DNA from: Pseudisothecium myosuroides | Taxonomy: Eukaryota > Streptophyta > Bryopsida > Hypnales > Lembophyllaceae | NCBI GenBank assembly: GCA_951799445.1 | Contig: OX637289.1 | Location: forward strand, 29,574,245-29,638,244 | Direction of reading: 5' to 3' | Length of the DNA: 64,000 nucleotides | Shown: in pieces, positions 12,401-22,585 of the stretch | Numbering within the stretch: the first letter of the stretch is position 1 | How the letters are laid out: each line of letters opens with the position of its first letter | Made by a program: the position numbers and the translations under genes | The notes under the pieces: model-generated | Seen by the model: only the letters and a program-made list of their open reading frames with translations | Databases searched by the model: none | Told to the model about the DNA's origin: nothing

Positions 12401-12854
12401 GTTACTCTAGTACCAAAGGAGTGATTCGTTTTGTTTTTGTTCTGTTCCAAGAGACTTCATCGATAGACGGGGAGCAGAGTTGACTTTTAGGGGAGCAGAG
12501 TTGACTTTTTTGAGGAGCGGCTGATCACAACACATTTTCAAGAATTTGGTGGACTTTGATGCCAAGGCACCATGGGATTCATACACGGAGATTGTCAATG
12601 GACCTCTGTGCATCAACAGTGGTGCATGACGGATCAATTTTCATACCACCGGAGCAGTTTGAAAAAGGGGCACATTTTGTCAATTTCGTAGCATCTTTTC
12701 AACTTCCCTATTTGACTGTTGACTTCCACTCTTTCACACTTAGTAAACTTTAGTACAAGCTAGGTCACTATGCAATTTCTTGAAAATATGAACAAGTTAT
12801 GTACTAATCTAGCCATTTGAAAGAAACCTTGGATTTATTTCGGGACGGAGGGAG
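9464..12854 (-). mobile_element. Complete plant mariner-like element (DD39D)
   Basis: A 3391-base element with near-perfect terminal inverted repeats of about 32 bases starting CTCCCTCCGTCCCGAAATAA, flanked by TA (9462-9463 and 12855-12856). These are the classical termini of plant mariner-like and Stowaway elements. It encodes a transposase on the minus strand (9988-11406). The paralogous block at 39450-39462 lacks the element and carries a single TA, so the insertion boundaries are confirmed internally. About 1.4 kb upstream of the transposase (11407-12854) has no recognised gene. Confidence 0.92.
9988..11406 (-). pseudogene. Mariner-like transposase, DD39D, two in-frame stops
   Basis: One continuous frame of about 472 codons from ATG at 11406 down to 9988, interrupted by two TGA codons (10807-10809 and 10723-10725). 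The N-terminal part has a helix-turn-helix region (LSNVAKSFGVTRDTISAIW) and basic stretch. The catalytic triad is visible: HIDEKWFY between the two stops, QQDNAKPH, and SPDMNVLDLG, with 39 residues between the second and third Asp. That spacing defines plant mariner-like transposases. Only point stops break it, so inactivation looks recent. Readthrough or an unseen splice could in principle rescue it, but a pseudogene is the plain reading. Confidence 0.88.
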
Positions 12855-12856
12855 TA

Positions 12857-13134
12857 TATCATTGCACAAATATATTATTTCCTCAATTTCCTCAATATTG
12901 TTCACAAAAATAAGCTTGTTTGAAAAAAATACTCAAGCATTATTTACTTTGGATGAAAGAGAAGTTAACCCATAGAGATTCACTTGTCAAAAATGAGCAA
13001 GTGATTTACAAAACTACCAAAAATCAACATTTTCTAAAAGAAAGAGCTATTGATCAAATTAAATTCATTTATGACTATAGGATCTGATTCTTAACTAGTA
13101 TTAGGGTTGGATTTAAACAATTTGGTATGTGTGG
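12857..13134. repeat. Duplicated block, copy 1, part 2
   Basis: Continues the match to 39463-39734, with shared stretches such as AACTCAAGCATTATTTACTT region and GCTATTGATCAAATTA. Homology stops abruptly near 13134, where the 5.6-kb insertion begins. Non-coding. Confidence 0.82.
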
Positions 13135-14686
13135 GTGTGAGCCTTCAAGTTAGCACTTGGAGCTTTGGGTTTATTTTTCGCGATTTATTGTTAGTTTTTA
13201 GTATAAATTCATGCAAAATAGTATGAAATAGTAGTTGAGAGAAGTTTGGTAGAAGTCCCTACCAGATTAGTGAGGGATTGTCCTAAAATCATGGAAAGCA
13301 CAAAATACTCTGCTTTTTTAGGTTTAGGTCTTAGTTTAGTGTCTTAGAGTCCATATTTACGTATTGGAGAGATGTGAGGATGTGAGAATTAGCCAATTCT
13401 AGTGTCCTGTCCATGTAAAACTCAACATGTGAGCACATGTGACAGCCTAGCTGAATCATAAGAGTCTATGTTCGGGTTTAGAAGTGTCTAGATCCAATTC
13501 ATGTGGAATTTGGGCTAGTTATGTGAAAACCTGTAAATGTTGAAGAATACGAACCAGAATGCAAAGTAGAAGAAGGGCGAGGTGATTGGAGCTTACAGAA
13601 AGGTGCTTATAGGGTAAAAGCATGCCAAGAGGTCAACAGCGGAACTAATCATCCACAACAAACCCCGGTACCAGATTAATTTCCCCCTAGGGCGGAAATT
13701 ATTAAGGAACTGCTAAATTTAGCAACTTTATTGGAGGTTTGATTTTGCCCTTAGCTTTTAGACATTCCTTAGAAGATTGCCCAAAAATTTCGGGATTTTA
13801 CAAAACTCCACGATGACTCCGTGGGAAGTCAACCGCCTTTGAAACTGATGGTAAATTCATAGAAATTATCCAGAGTGCGGTAAAATCTCACTAAAAATTA
13901 GATTAGAGTTTTATATATTAAATAAGCGACTAGTCAAGTTTGAAGACTTTCCGATAGTCAAAAGTACCGGAATCGACAATGACATCGAATTTAACAAGAA
14001 TTTACAACATGGCGGCGGGTTGACCGGCGAACCAGGAGCTAACGGTGTCCGAATGTCGTGAACAAGGAATGTTTTCTTACTCTCACAAACCTTCCAGGCA
14101 ACTCTGGCGAGTCAGTTTCCTCGGGAAATACAAATTCCATAAACTGGGATTTTGACTTTTCTTTGAAGTTACCGTGAGTGGTTTTTACACATATTTACAG
14201 CCTGGAAGTGGGCGATAAGAGGGTCCCCTAAACTAATCGGGGTCTTCTGAACGCGATGGCGCAATCGGTTTTCAATTTGGAATTGTTCTCAAGAAGATAG
14301 GAAGAGTTCAGTCGTAGCGTTGACTTTTTTAGAGTAATTAGTGGTAATTCAAAGTTATTTCACAAAATACCTTGGTGAAAGTCAAAGATTGGATTTAGTT
14401 AAGATTTCAAATCTTTCCTTTAAAAGCCAATTTAGATTAAATTAAGAATATTTGAAAATATCCTAGGGTTGTTTGCAAAATATCTCAAGGTCAAAATAGT
14501 TAATTTCCTAAATATCTTTGGGAAAATCTTAGATTTTATTTTGGACAAGATTTCCTTTCTAATTAAGGCTTGTTCTAGAAAATTCTAAAGATTTAACAAA
14601 GATTATTTAGGAAATATCTTAAGGTAGTTTTTGAGTTAAGACCAAATATTTCATGGTAAACTAAGGTGGCGGGGCCTTCTAGCGAG

Positions 14687-14693
14687 TATATAA
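14687..14693 (+). promoter_or_regulatory. Candidate TATA box inside the 5.6-kb insertion
   Basis: TATATAA sits in a GC-rich context (GCGAG before, GGCCCCCC after), followed within about 30-60 bases by a pyrimidine-rich stretch. This is typical of a plant or retroelement core promoter. It is a motif match only. Confidence 0.35.
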
Positions 14694-15116
14694 GGCCCCC
14701 CTCCGAAGTTTGTCGTACCCCATTTTGTTCATTATCTGCCTATCGACACTCTGTCGGAGTACAGACACTCTTTCTTTGTTCAATTTGCTTACCGGCTTTG
14801 TCGGAAGCAACTAGCTAGACCAAATTTTGGTCATCTTTGCTCATTTTGCTTGTTTTCTTTCTTTTAGTGGAGGATTTGGTTAAAGGACTCGGGGTTCCCT
14901 TTTAAACCATCAATACCACACTAAAACCACATTTTTGAGAGGTTTCATCCTCCAACACTTGCATACCTTCTTCACAAACTAATTTCGTGTCTTTGCAACA
15001 GCCATTGAGCTAGAATTCTTAAAGCGGTGAAGCTAGTCTTCACCAAAAGATTCTAATACTCAAACCATTGACCAAACTTCGTTGTATAACAAAGTTTGGT
15101 TTGACTTGATCCCTAA

Positions 15117-15245
15117 TTTTCGGTTTAAACACTTTCATGTGTACCTCAATTAGGAATTAAAACCATCGGATACCTTGGGAATTATTTTAATCCTTAATGT
15201 TCGGTTTAAACACTTTCATGTGTACCTCCTTTAAGAATTAAGACA
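15117..15245. repeat. Tandem duplication of about 80 bases
   Basis: Two copies share TTCGGTTTAAACACTTTCAT and the following GTGTACCTC. Each is followed by a variant of AATTAGGAATTAAAAC or TTAAGAATTAAGAC. Spacing between the shared starts is about 80 bases. Non-coding. Confidence 0.7.
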
Positions 15246-15539
15246 TTCCTATAGCCACTGGGAACTATAATTTACGAGTTTAATCTGGGGTTGCTCCCAT
15301 ATGGCGAAGCTTTGACCTTAAAGACAATTAACCTTAAAGAGAAAAGTTGGAAAATACCCTCGGTCGTGGGGCTATTTAAGCCAAAACACCACGTCAAGTG
15401 GTTCCCTTTTCTCCGCCGGAATTTGCTCATTGTGGTTATTTTGCTTCTATTGCTAAATTGTGGATTTAGTTGATAGTTTAGTTCTCACCTTAGTTAGCTT
15501 ATCTTTGTTTGGTTGTTTTTGTTTTGTTTTTTGTTTTTG

Positions 15540-15915
15540 TTTAGTTTAGATCACTTTGTCTTAAAAATCCCCAAAAAATACCCTTTAGCTAGTTACTTTG
15601 TTAGTTGTCCCAAAAAATCCATAAAACCCATTAGTTTAGTTGCTTTGCTAGTTATTAACCCCAAAAACCCAAAACATTTAGTTTAGTTGCTTTTCTTAGT
15701 TATTACCCTCAAAATCCATTAGTTAGAATTTGCTTGCTAGTTGCTTTAGAAAAACCATCCAAAAAGCCTCAAATCATTAGTTAGATCTCATAGAATTGCT
15801 TGCTTTAGTCATTATCCCCCCAAAATCCAAAAAACAATTAGTTAAGAGTTGCTTTGTTTTAGAAGTAGTCAAATCCCAAAAATTAGCTTAGTTGATCCCT
15901 TTCATTTTAATTAGT
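15540..15915. repeat. Degenerate tandem array, units of about 60-70 bases
   Basis: Repeated phrases of the form CCCCAAAAATCC, then ATTAGTTTAGTTGCTTTG, then CTAGTTATTA recur five or six times with drift. It lies in the 5.6-kb insertion and has no coding content. Confidence 0.6.
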
Positions 15916-15989
15916 TTAGTTTTGTTGTTTTTCTTTCTTTCCAGTTAACCAGTTAGTTAATAGAAATTAGAACCAGTCCAAAGATCAGA

Positions 15990-16070
15990 ATCGTAGCCAG
16001 ATCACATCAAAACAAGGAGCCAGATCACATCAGAACAAGGAGCCAACAAGGAGCCAAACCACATCAGGAG
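15990..16070. repeat. Short tandem repeats with AGCCAGATCACATCA unit
   Basis: The phrase AGCCAGATCACATCA followed by AAACAAGG or GAACAAGG occurs twice, and AACAAGGAGCCA variants occur three more times. It is directly downstream of the previous array in the 5.6-kb insertion. Confidence 0.65.
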
Positions 16071-16719
16071 AAGACGAACTAATCGAGAACCTTAAAGTAC
16101 TGATCGAGGTCCCAAGGTGCTGATCGAGGTCTCAAACGTACGGGTGAGGTCCCGATTGAATTTGTGTCGAAATTGGACCATCGGGACTGAAAATTGGCCA
16201 GTTGGTCTGTGTTTTTAATGCTGGGGTTTGGTTTGGTTGGCCAGGTCCTAACCAATAACATTGCGCCACGTGGCAACAAGAAGTAGTGACTAGGCAGTAC
16301 CCGAGGGAGCCAGGCAGTGAGTGGAGGTGTTGGGAGAGTCCAGGCAAGGTGAGGACAGAAGACGATTAAGCCATCAAAGTCAGCTTGGAAACAATTTGGT
16401 GAAGTCCAGGCCATCAAGTCATTCAGCTGTTGAACTGGAAAACTAAAATTATAACTTGCCATGTTCGCATACTAACTTGAGAATTTTCTACATGCTAAGG
16501 TCCACAGCCATCTAACAACTAAACTGAATTAATTTTGATCTAATTTGATTGATTAGACATACACTACCAACCCAACAACCAAACTTTGAAGGAGACAAGT
16601 GAAGTGAAGAAAACAAGTGAAGTTGGAAGTTGAAGAGACTTAGAAGTGACAATTAAGAAGAAGGTGGAGGTTAGATACTCTCGGAAGGAAGGTCGGAATT
16701 AAAAATCATTAAGGTAGCA

Positions 16720-16970
16720 TCTCACTATTCATTTACTATTCATTTGGCATTGTTCTTTGTTTTGTTCGTTTTCCCTATTCATCTAACTATTCACGTGGGC
16801 CTTGGTTTTGTTTTGTTGTGCTTTTACTATTCATTTTAGATTTGGTTTGGTTTTTATTCCGTTACTATTCATCTACTATTCATTCGGGACAAATTGTTTT
16901 TTGTTTTTATTCTTTCTTTACTATTCATCTACTATTCATTTGGAATAGTTCTTTGGTTTTATTCCTTTTA
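16720..16970. repeat. Array of TACTATTCAT motifs
   Basis: The motif TACTATTCATYTACTATTCA and single TACTATTCAT units recur about eight to ten times, separated by T/G-rich spacers such as TTTGGTTTTATTC. The hydrophobic open frame across it is a by-product of the T-rich repeats. Confidence 0.65.
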
Positions 16971-18772
16971 CTATTGAAGAATTTGGCTTTTTCTATCAAT
17001 TAGTATTTTTGGAAGGAATTAGTTGGTCTTGTTGACTTGGGTTTTTGTTTTATTGGCCTAATAAGCCAAAAAGGAAAAGACAAAAAGTCAACAAAAACAA
17101 TAGATTAATCCATCAAAAATCATAAACTAATGAATAACAAATAAAATTGACTATTCATTGGAATATTATTAATTTGGAAGATATTAATCTTTTAAAATTA
17201 ATTCTTAAATTAAAACAAATATTCAAGGTGGTTAGAAATAGGGCCTTGAAGTTATTTTAATTCAAAGAGTTATTTTAAAAATCAACTAAAAACCATTAGA
17301 AGTTTAACGTAAAATCTTAAAATCAAAGGAATTAAGTTAAATACTTAGACTAACCCATTTATTTGTAGGAAATCAGTTAGAAGAATGTAGGGAAAGGATT
17401 TTTCCACACATTCTAACACTAAAACTTCCATCGATAGACGGAGTACCCATGATGGAAGACGACGACTATCTTGAGACCATTATGCTAGTGATCTGCGATG
17501 ACGGGACTATGGACCCAAAGGTATGTTAATTTTACCCTTTTGTTTTGTCTTGTTTTCGTTTTCAAATTGAAATTAGAATCTTTGCTATTAGAAGTTAGTT
17601 TTTAGATTAGGATTTTAGAATTTAAATTAGATTTAGAGAGTTAGAGGTTATAAAACCAAATCATACTTAAAATTTAACCCAATAACGAAAATTACTAATA
17701 ATTAACCATAACCACACAATTGGATGATAATTTGGAATTTCATCCAAAAGAATCTTTAAGGAATCTTTTTAGGTGGGAATCAAACAAGGGATCTATTAAG
17801 ATTCCAACATCCCTTTTTACTTTTGAAAATACTTTATTTTTGAAGGATAAAAGGTTGGATGAAGTTTGAGATCAATTTTGGATGAAAAATATCCAATTAG
17901 GTCAAAATTCCGATTAAACTTGAAAATCCATAACTTAAAAGAATTAACAACTTAACCTTAGAATTTAGAATTATTTTGGATTAATTTGCTATTTTAGATT
18001 AGTGGATGAAGGTTAGCACAACTAAGGGGCCGAATTCACCCCGTGGTAACTTTTGCTAGGAATCTTGGAATCTAGTTTTCTTCACCATTCTGGGAAGGAA
18101 AAATTAAATTCTAAAAGGCTACTTAGATACAATTTTAGTTAGATTAGATTTTATTTTCTTTCTTTGTTTTTCACCTAACCATAATGTTTAACTAGTTAAC
18201 CCATAGTTTTCTTAGAATTAGTGGAATTTTACAGGATTACCAGTCACAAAAAGTGTTCATTGCTTGGAAGGCGAACACTTATTTAGGAACCACCCGATTA
18301 GGAGTAAATCTCCAACAAAATTGCCGCTAAAGCCCGTGTGTAACTTTCTGACTTAAGGGTGGAGTTAGAATCACTCACAGTGGGGAATGTAAAGTACCCC
18401 TTCTAACTGACCGAATAAGGAATTCCGACATGATTTGGAGTAGTGAAGGCAAAACAAATATTTTCAGAGGTACGTCGATAGAAATGATATGGATTGCAAA
18501 AAATTGGTAATTTTATTGCTTGAATTGAAATTATTATGAATTCTGGGAGGCAAAAAGTGCTCCAGACCCATGGCTAATGTGTAGACTCTTCCAATTCCGA
18601 TCATTCAATAACTTTTTACCTAATCATTATTTCCTACTTTTTTTTTTACAACTTAGGACATCTGTCATGTATTTATTAGTTCCAAACTTGAAAAGGAAAA
18701 AAAAACCATTCTAAGCTTGGTTAGAAATACATCCACCTATAGGTTGGGAATGGGTCAATGGTCGGGAAGGGG

Positions 18773-18912
18773 GGGGGTAACCTTATGTGTGAGAGCAAAG
18801 CTTGCAAAGTAGAACAAAATGATTTTTTCAAATTGCCCTAGGCTTTTGATAATGTGACTTTGTTGGGGCTTACAAGCCCCATAACTAAAATTTCCTTTGT
18901 AAGGAAGATATA
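18773..18912. repeat. Duplicated block, copy 1, part 3
   Basis: Matches 39751-39871. Shared stretches include AAAGCTTGCAAAGT, TTTTGATAATGTG and AATTTCCTTTG. It resumes the duplicated block after the 5.6-kb insertion; homology fades after AAGGAAGATATA. Confidence 0.8.
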
Positions 18913-19633
18913 CAGTGACAACCGAAATCGAGTACTATAGTGAAACGTTTTCATTGAAACAACCATATCGTAAGCATCAATGGACAAAGTCCAAAAGTGT
19001 ATGTACGAAAGTTGTAGTGTACGACATGCTACACATTACCATGGAAGTTTGAAGAAAAAAATGGTTGTGATTTGAAAGAAAATCAATTTCAAAGTTAGCC
19101 ATGTCTAAAACTCAGTTTTGTTCAACATGATTTGGAATTCGTTTATTTTTGTCAATTTTTTTTTAGAACTCCGAAAAAACTTTTTGTACCTTGGCATGTT
19201 GGTATACATCATTTCAAATTGTTGTACCCAAAAATTGAAGGAAATTGCCATTTATAGAATTTAAAACACCAACAGTTTGACAAACATACAAATGATATTT
19301 GTTCTTACAATATTTGATTTTTTTTTTGGAATTGAGAGTATGGGATAGCATTAGCCATTGTAGAGAGAGCATAGGTTGCAATATGGACCATTGTTACATC
19401 TTCGTGCCTTTGCATTTGAAATATTTGTTGAATTTGACAATGCATTTGATTTATATTTCGCAATTGTATAATGTGTTTTTAAATTCAACTTCTTTTGTCC
19501 AAAGACTAGAGTTCATGATGCACATAATTGATCCAACAAATCTCAAAAAAAAATTTATCATTGTCAATATCATCAAAAAATTGAAAATTGCCAAAAATTA
19601 CACTGACCCTCATCAAATCTCAAAAAAAAAAAA
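18913..19633. other. Intergenic, AT-rich, no gene seen
   Basis: Long T and A runs and short open frames without family resemblance. No paired repeat boundaries were recognised. Confidence 0.5.
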
Positions 19634-20060
19634 TTGCATAACATGGTAGCGGTACACTCATGGAGGGCCAAAATTAACCCGGGATTGGATATCACTTTCA
19701 ATTGTTGTTCCACCGGGGCTGATGAAACACCCATTCATAGATTTTACCATTGTCCCAAGGCCCACGAAGTTGGGGACTATGCTCAATCAATCTTGCAACA
19801 CTTATTGGGTAATCAACTTGTGATGGGTCCTCATATGCGAATCAACCATATGCTCTACATTTTTGGCTTGACTCTACCTTGACAATTTTATGACTTCTAA
19901 ATTATTTGGTCCCTACTAAGAGGTTCTTCACTTTGGTTAATCTGGATCACTAGGAACCAAAAGGTGTTTTCACACATGTTATGGCCACGAGGCCTCCTAC
20001 AGCAAGCGCTCTGGGATGCACTTCTTGACTCAGGCATAGTGGCATTCCTTAAAGGTTAAA
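19634..20060 (+). pseudogene. LINE-type C-terminal fragment (zf-RVT-like)
   Basis: The translated segment has a Cys-rich motif (NCCSTGADETPIHRFYHCPKA), then after a stop at about 19881 a GSSLWLIWITRNQKVF stretch. This order and spacing resemble the zinc-binding region downstream of plant LINE reverse transcriptases (ETxxHxxxxC, then LWxIWxxRN). No reverse transcriptase core is nearby, and the frame is broken. It is a relic. Confidence 0.5.
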
Positions 20061-21257
20061 TTTAATTTTTAGAGATGAAGTCATATGTCTACTACAAGTT
20101 ACAATATTTTCAAAGTTTTGGGAATTTTTTTGAAATTTATATGAATTTCTTAAGGAAAAAAATGAAAAAAATTCATATAAAATATAAAATATTCACAAAA
20201 AATATAAAATTTTCATCATAGATGTAAACCGTACATGAAGCTCTAATTTAGCACCTCACTACCAAAATACTTTCTTTTCATGAGCATAGGGTTTTGGCAA
20301 TTGGAACTATTAGTGTTAGAGTTTCGGCATTTTAGCATCCAAATTTTTTTGTGTTTGGCAATTTCTAGCTTTTCTTGTTTTGGGGACACCTGTCTTGTAA
20401 GGCTTAGGGTGTGATGTAGGTTTTCAAAAGTATTCAAAATTTAGGCAATATAGATGAAATTTTTTTGCAACATTTCGGACATTTCACTTGCAATATTACA
20501 AACATGATTTAGACATTCCAAGAAATACTTAATTTATGTCTAAGTCTTACCTTTACATAGGATTTTATAGTGTAGAACATCATGGTCTAAACCAAAGTTA
20601 CCATATCACTCTAAAATTAAAAAATCAACGAACTGTAATTATAGGCCCAAAGTTCATATTGCTATAAAATATTGAAATTTAAGAATTTTCAAATTGGATT
20701 AGAAACTGCACTTGATAAGCTTCAATTCATTAGTTGGACCTAAATTCAAAAAACATCATTTTTATGGCTGAAATTCACATCAAGAAAAAATAACAAGAAA
20801 TGGCCAAAATACACTACAAGGGTGATCTGTGGATTGAGCATCTTTTTCTTTAGAAAAGTGAATAAGACCATAATGAGGCACTTTGCAATACTATTCACTG
20901 CAAATGTACTCAAGTACCCTCCAAATAAATAAATTGAATGAAAAAATTGTTTTTTCCATCCTACAGTTCCAAATGAAGTCATCCATTGGACACTTGGAGT
21001 CCGCAACAGCGTTACAAGGTTAATAGCAATTATATTTCTATATCCTATGTAATGTCATCAAACCTTTTGCTAATTGTATTGTGAAATACTTGGCTCAAAT
21101 TGGTCACTAATGACTTGACTAATGACCAATTCCACCCAAAATAGGTAGTGTCCTTAGCTGAAACAAATCATGATTCTTACTATATTCAAATTATTGTTGA
21201 AATTTTCATGTTCATTTTTTTTTGCCAAAGATTTAACTATGCACTAACATAGTATTA
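20061..21257. other. Intergenic, with one TTAA-type terminus
   Basis: No gene seen. The end at 20976-21024 (GTCCAT...CGTTACAAGGTTAA) is the inverse of the left terminus of the element at 22236-22456 over about 45 bases. It is probably one end of another, diverged element of that subfamily; its partner end was not found. Confidence 0.45.
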
Positions 21258-21817
21258 CCTCTATCCCAAAATGATATTCTAGTTGGACAAAATATTCCGG
21301 ATTCAGGCTAAAAATAACATTAAAAAAAATCATTTTATGCTATAAGTAGAGTTTGGTGTATTCTTAGCATTCTAAAAACTGAATTTTGAAGCCCTTTTCA
21401 AAGTGTAATTTTAGAATATTCAAAAATAAAATTTTTAGGCATTTTCAAGGATCACCATTGGTCAATTAATTGTTGAATGTGAAGTTGTTATTTTATAGGC
21501 ATTTAGTATATGCCCAAGCCCATATGTGGCCCTTTGTTCCACCTCCTAGAGCTTCATCTCCTTCAATTGGGCAATATTCAAAGAGATACAAAAAATGAGA
21601 ACAAATAATATTGATTGACTCCATTAATTACTTCATTTATCTTTTGATTGATAACTGCATGGATGGAGGGAACTTCTCCTTGAAATTGTTTTGTTGGTTC
21701 CAAATAGCAATCAAAAGACAAATCTGACCAATTCAAAACGTCACAAAGTGCAACCCAAAGATCATTTTGGGACAAAAAATCAAGGCCAACTCAAAGATCA
21801 TTTTGGGATAGAGGAAG
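21258..21817. mobile_element. Mariner-type MITE family R1, copy 1 (intact ends)
   Basis: A 560-base non-coding element flanked by TA. The ends are CCTCTATCCCAAAATGAT and, inward from the right, CTTCCTCTATCCCAAAATGA, variants of the plant mariner/Stowaway terminus. Copies occur at 33062-35252 (split by two TTAA elements) and 53143-55863 (left end missing, split by a MULE). This copy therefore supplies empty sites for those insertions: the TTAA at 21466-21469 and the uninterrupted CCAAATAGCAAT near 21701. Confidence 0.78.
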
Positions 21818-22585
21818 TATATATTTTTGTTCACAAATGTTTCTTTATACAATTTGAATGAATCTTTTTATTTTGAACAGACCTCAATCACAAGTTTTTA
21901 TACAACATGGAAGTTTGTAACTTGAAGATCAGCTAATGACCTACTTCTAATATTGTACATAATTATTCATATCACTTTCATAGTTTAATAGTAGATGGTT
22001 GCCATATTTTGGATGTGACTGCATAAAGCAAGAAAATAAAAGTTCTATAAAGGGCTTTACAAATGTGAACTGAGAGGAAATCACCACCCGTACATCAACC
22101 ACCTACAAAGTAGCAAATTTTGGATGAAAAATGCCCAATTCATTTTAGATAAATCTTTAAATGATTTTTGCTTGGGAAAAAATGCCTATTTGTCAAAGTT
22201 GGCAATTCCCTCAATAACTACTTTTCATTCTTTAACCCTGTAACGTTGTTGTGGACACTAAGTGTCCGATGGATGACAGAGAATACTTTCATATAAGACA
22301 GAAGTGCAATTGTTCATCCTTGGAATTTTGTGCAAAAATGGGAGACTTAATACAGTAGCTTGACCTCCAATGAGTAGATTTGATTTTCTTAAAGTAGATG
22401 ATTCACACTATATTAGAAAGGATGAGTTCTGCGGAGACCAGCCCGTCCTTACAAGGTTAAACCATATTGAACAAGATATAATCAAATAATGAAATGGCAT
22501 ATTATTTTGCTTTTGCATACTAGGAAATTTATATTTGTTGGAAGTTAATATAGAGAATTGCACCAATCAAATTTCACATTAGTTG
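21818..22585. repeat. Repeat flanking R1, copy 1
   Basis: Matches 55866-56410 closely, with phrases such as GACCTCAATCACAAG, AGAGGAAATCACCACCCGTA and ATAGAGAATTGCACCA. The copy here carries an extra TTAA element at 22236-22456 that the other copy lacks. Together with R1 this makes a repeated block of about 1.3 kb. Confidence 0.78.
22236..22456. mobile_element. TTAA-flanked TIR element, subfamily C (221 bp)
   Basis: Inserted between TTAA (22232-22235) and TTAA (22457-22460). The left end is CCCTGTAACG and the right end, inward, is CCTTGTAAGGACG. The sister repeat at 56271-56290 reads straight through with a single TTAA (56277-56280), which proves both the insertion and the 4-bp TTAA duplication. 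Non-coding. Confidence 0.82.

Larger units (their letters stand above)
13135..18772. mobile_element. Unclassified insertion of about 5.6 kb, coding-poor
   Basis: The stretch is absent from the paralogous block, which runs straight through near 39735-39750, so it is probably a mobile insertion. Boundaries are approximate; TATGTG sits at both sides (13126-13131 and near 18762). No transposase, reverse transcriptase or terminal repeat pair was found. Contents look like a transcribed leader: a TATA box at 14687, several tandem repeat arrays (15117-16070, 16720-16970), and a short acidic open frame from ATG 17449 to 17520 ending at a good donor (GTATGT). A non-autonomous LTR-type element or captured gene leader is possible. 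Confidence 0.5.

Noticed and set aside
16079..16462. 127-codon minus-strand frame
   Set aside because: No domain, lies within the repeat-rich insertion and overlaps other frames of equal quality.
13135..18772. Interpretation as a solo LTR of a giant LTR element
   Set aside because: The left end could start TG but the right side ends GGTAACC, not CA, and no second LTR or internal primer site was found.
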